From Istiophorus platypterus (Eukaryota > Chordata > Actinopteri > Istiophoriformes > Istiophoridae), in contig CM029122.1 in the NCBI GenBank assembly GCA_016859345.1, positions 7,441,575 to 7,505,574 of the forward strand: a DNA stretch of 64,000 bases. Direction: 5' to 3'. The notes below the pieces were generated by a model, which did no database searches, was not told where the DNA came from, and worked only from the letters and a program-made list of their open reading frames with translations. This document shows positions 62,901 through 64,000 of this stretch, one piece after another (within the stretch, counting starts at the first letter, position 1; the number at the start of each line of letters is the position of its first letter). The position numbers and the translations under genes are program-made.

Positions 62901-64000
62901 AGCCATTCATTGTTCGTTGGCGAGCAGAAACATGCTGATGCAGGCTGTCTCTGCGCTCCCCCAGCTGTTCGTGCATCTTAAAAAGGAGCAGGGGGGCGGA
63001 GGCAGGGCTCACCCGGGCGTCCAGACCTTCACCAGCATCAAGGAGCTGGCCAGGCGCTTCGCTCTCACCTTCGGGGACCTCGTCAAGTTTCGCGAGTGCG
63101 CCGTCATGATCCACAGGTCGGCCCGGCTTCATGTTGTGCGTGACCTGGATTCATTTTATTCTAGGTTCTCTGTGCTTAAATTGTGTGTTTTTGTGATGAT
63201 TTGTTTAGGAACGGCATAGAGTTTGTGTTCCAAGAGTTTAGCCCGACCTCAGAAGCACCTACACCGCCGTACCTCTCCTACCTGACCATCCTCAGTGAGT
63301 TCTCCAGCAAACTGCTAAAACCAGACAAGAAGACAGTGTAAGTGCTGCAGAAAGGGTGGCAAACAGGTTTCAAAACATCCCAAACATGGCTTTCATAAAT
63401 TTCTGAAAGTTTCTTCATGTCTGTGCAGGTTCTCCTACCTGCAGAAACACACTGCAGAGCACATTGTCAACCTCAGAGACGAGTGCTGGCAGCCGCTCAT
63501 CTACTATCGTGCTTCTCTATTGGCTGTAGCTGAAGGGGAGGATGCAGCGTCCCATGTTAGCTCTGACAGGAAGCCGAACCTGCCCAATCGCTCTCCCTTC
63601 CCCAAACAAAAACCCGAGGGTACTGCACTGAACAACACCGTCAAGAACAGAATTATTATTATTACGGCACCAAGTACTAGCTACTTCTTTTTTTTGTTTG
63701 CTTTTTTCAGAAAGCAAGTCCCCCTGTCCGTTCAGCCCCCTAGACTCCAAAGTTAGTAAGGGTCACAGATCCAACTTCAGTCCAAGGTGAGGATAAAGTA
63801 TGACTTTCTCACATTCAGACTTTCTATTTATTTCATAGACCGGTTACAAACCAGATCCTCTTCATCTCGCTCATACAAATTGCATTAATCCTCAGCCATC
63901 AGGAGAGGACAACCGACACGGATCCGTTTGCTCTCCCACCGGATCCCCTTCCCAGGAGACCGGACGCCGACGGAGCCGTCGTCAGCACGAGCAACGAGGC
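46939..64000 (+). CDS. stag3: stag3-like cohesin subunit SA (stromalin), ~1149 aa, C-terminus off window
   Basis: Cohesin SA/STAG subunit: binds the RAD21/REC8 kleisin and DNA and is needed for sister-chromatid cohesion; STAG3 is the meiotic paralogue. Thirty coding exons give about 1149 residues against 1225 in human STAG3. Residues 1-100 are acidic then basic (RRRKRAHKG near 47-55, a likely nuclear signal). The STAG domain follows (DLISFFIQCSGCKG near 121-134; YPLTQPGP near 164). The stromalin conservative domain spans F298-M383 (FLKRYRDVLPEIRSICMEEL to DRMISM), exactly 86 residues. LIEILVASVRQASEG, RDVLPEIR and DRMISM match STAG3 better than STAG1/2, and the sequence is much more diverged than vertebrate STAG1/2 normally are; hence the stag3 call. 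KRRNLLAAFCKLIVHGVLEM and YYNDFGDIIKETM are further family blocks. The tail after about 1050 is low-complexity. The ATG 46939 is the first one that stays open. Confidence 0.9.
47460..47726 (+). repeat. MITE copy 7
   Basis: TAGAGCTGAAATGATTTTTT at the left, TTGGGTCCTGGACTGTTAG in the body, GGGATTAATCGAGAAAATAA at the right and a closing TTGTTAGTTGAAGCCCTAA. It fills the centre of stag3 intron 47192-48080. Confidence 0.75.
48246..49297 (+). other. stag3: GC-AG intron of stag3
   Basis: Exon 4 (SAMQ) ends CAG and the intron begins GCAAGATAG; read-through hits TAG at once. The next exon (AVIDGWIEAY) starts after TTGGATCAG. The protein junction MQ|AVIDGW matches the STAG family, so the GC donor is real or is a sequence change from GT. 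GC donors are rare but tolerated when the rest of the site is strong (here CAG|GCAAG). Confidence 0.85.
49395..49492 (+). other. stag3: Second consecutive GC-AG intron of stag3 (98 bp)
   Basis: Exon 5 ends TGCAAAG and the intron begins GCAAGCAG; the next exon starts after TTTCCCAG. The joined protein CSGCKGVVTAEM is the expected STAG sequence (STAG3: CGCKGTVTPEM). The intron contains an (AC)n tract at 49426-49448. Confidence 0.87.
49570..50559 (+). other. stag3 intron, ~1 kb, no gene seen
   Basis: AT-rich intron. An exon-like piece at 49664-49735 (after TTTCAG) is discussed under rejected items. Nothing else is recognisable. Confidence 0.5.
52901..52977. repeat. (GT)n tract forming the 3' splice-site region of stag3 exon 15
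   Basis: GT repeat with CG and AC interruptions ending GTGTGTCTGCAG, with the exon starting at 52983. There is no ordinary pyrimidine tract between the repeat and the AG. Confidence 0.95.
53110..53213. repeat. Minisatellite GTGAGTGTGAAT (12-mer) grading into (GT)n
   Basis: At least five tandem copies of GTGAATGTGAGT between 53125 and 53187, then (GT)n to about 53213. It starts just after the donor of stag3 exon 15 (53100), so the repeat follows that exon on its 3' side as another precedes it. Confidence 0.93.
53942..54033. repeat. (GT)n tract directly before stag3 exon 16
   Basis: About 45 GT units with two CG interruptions, ending GTGTATTTGTAG at 54041. The only pyrimidine content is ATTTG. 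Confidence 0.96.
54935..55255. repeat. MITE copy 8, diverged
   Basis: GTCTATAAAATGTCAAAAC in the middle, TTACTCAAAATGATTAATCA then TTGATTGATTATCTG at the right end. It occupies stag3 intron 54634-55297 and ends only about 40 bp from the acceptor of exon 19. Confidence 0.6.
56529..57599 (+). other. stag3 intron, 1.1 kb, with repeat fragment
   Basis: Contains CATTTATTTGATCAGGAAAC CTCATTGAGATAAAG and ATCTCTTTTGCAAGAGAGAC at 56680-56750, the same dispersed family as 4525 and 24125. The remainder is AT-rich with no gene. Confidence 0.5.
59200..59830. repeat. Two diverged tandem copies of a ~320-bp segment
   Basis: Copy 1 starts at about 59203 (AATCTTTAATTTGACC TCAGCTGGGCC) and copy 2 at about 59523 (AATCTTTAAATTTGAC TCAGCTGGGGCC). 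Both continue with TCAAACAGTTTTTT, GATGCCATCTGAGA, GTGGTAACA, a poly-T of 20 or more, CCTCAAAA, a poly-A, ATAATCTTATCATA-type sequence, and AGCTTTTAAA. Homopolymer lengths differ. Confidence 0.85.
59811..59898. repeat. (TA)n microsatellite, ~44 units
   Basis: Uninterrupted TA run closing the second copy of the tandem duplication. Confidence 0.98.
61395..61985. repeat. Dispersed repeat (GCTAAGCTAA family)
   Basis: Begins CCTTAAAGGAACAGTTCAAC ATTTTG 11 nt past the exon 25 donor and includes ACAGAGCTGGGCTAGCTAGC, CCCTGTTTCCTTCC and TATGCTAAGCTAAGCTAATT GGC. In stag3 intron 61384-62760. Confidence 0.65.
62555..62705. repeat. Partial copy of the same dispersed repeat, opposite end
   Basis: GTGGCTAACTCCAGCTACAT, CGGGAAAGTGAACTAGC and CCAAAATGTCAAATAACTCC TTTA are the reverse complement of the family's opening part. 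It ends about 55 bp before the acceptor of stag3 exon 26. Confidence 0.5.

Larger units (their letters stand above)
45895..64000 (+). other. stag3: stag3 exon map
   Basis: Noncoding exon to 45913; then 46892-46988 (coding from 46939), 47104-47191, 48081-48245, 49298-49394, 49493-49569, 50560-50764, 50871-51022, 51151-51224, 51353-51476, 51677-51775, 52276-52355, 52447-52554, 52653-52773, 52983-53100, 54042-54145, 54346-54438, 54547-54633, 55298-55498, 56030-56106, 56214-56301, 56448-56528, 57600-57692, 57807-57981, 61247-61383, 62761-62862, 62965-63116, 63209-63337, 63429-63619, 63711-63786, 63896-64000 (open). All phases join. Introns after 48245 and 49394 start with GC instead of GT. Last exon is cut by the window. 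Confidence 0.9.

Noticed and set aside
1..64000. CRISPR arrays, tRNA/rRNA genes, integrated viral genes
   Set aside because: Scanned by eye and none seen; regular short repeats are microsatellites or the 12-mer minisatellite at 53.1 kb, and no cloverleaf with A/B boxes was noticed.

Overview
The window is nuclear DNA from a ray-finned fish, most likely a percomorph teleost. All four genes are intron-rich with canonical vertebrate splice sites, the proteins are vertebrate orthologues, introns are short to medium, (GT)n microsatellites are frequent, and the dispersed repeats are families I recognise as typical of percomorph genomes. There is no prokaryotic, viral or organellar gene. The species cannot be named from the sequence.

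Layout, left to right. (1) Positions 1-19.4 kb, minus strand: the 5' part of usp9 (USP9X/fat-facets deubiquitinase). Sixteen coding exons give about the first 759 residues; the catalytic domain lies beyond position 1. A noncoding first exon and CpG-rich promoter lie near 19.1-19.4 kb. (2) 19.4-22.8 kb: a bidirectional intergenic region carrying a decayed Tc1-like transposon and MITE fragments. (3) 22.85-37.55 kb, plus strand: complete med14 (Mediator subunit 14), 29 coding exons, 1435 residues. (4) 38.5-42.82 kb, plus strand: a complete 8-exon gene for a 261-residue helical protein that I could not assign. (5) 42.8-45.7 kb: intergenic, with two MITE copies, a LINE tail remnant and another dispersed repeat. 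(6) 45.7-64.0 kb, plus strand: stag3-like cohesin subunit (stromalin), a 5' noncoding exon and 30 coding exons giving about 1149 residues; the C-terminus runs off the window.

Every coding exon was joined by hand and checked for splice sites, codon phase and length. med14 (4308 nt) and the small gene (786 nt) close in frame with a stop, and the visible usp9 and stag3 exons all join in phase. usp9 and med14 are head-to-head here; from general knowledge the human MED14 and USP9X genes are also neighbours and divergent on Xp11.4, so this looks like an ancient pair. Functionally the genes are Pol II transcription (med14), deubiquitination (usp9) and sister-chromatid cohesion, probably meiotic (stag3). 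They do not form an operon-like pathway.

The most interesting signals are in splicing. There is a probable U12-type intron in med14. A 27-nt in-frame microexon in med14 splits an LXXLL motif. Two consecutive GC-AG introns occur in stag3. Long (GT)n tracts sit directly in front of two consecutive stag3 3' splice sites. I found no convincing wholly new molecular system.
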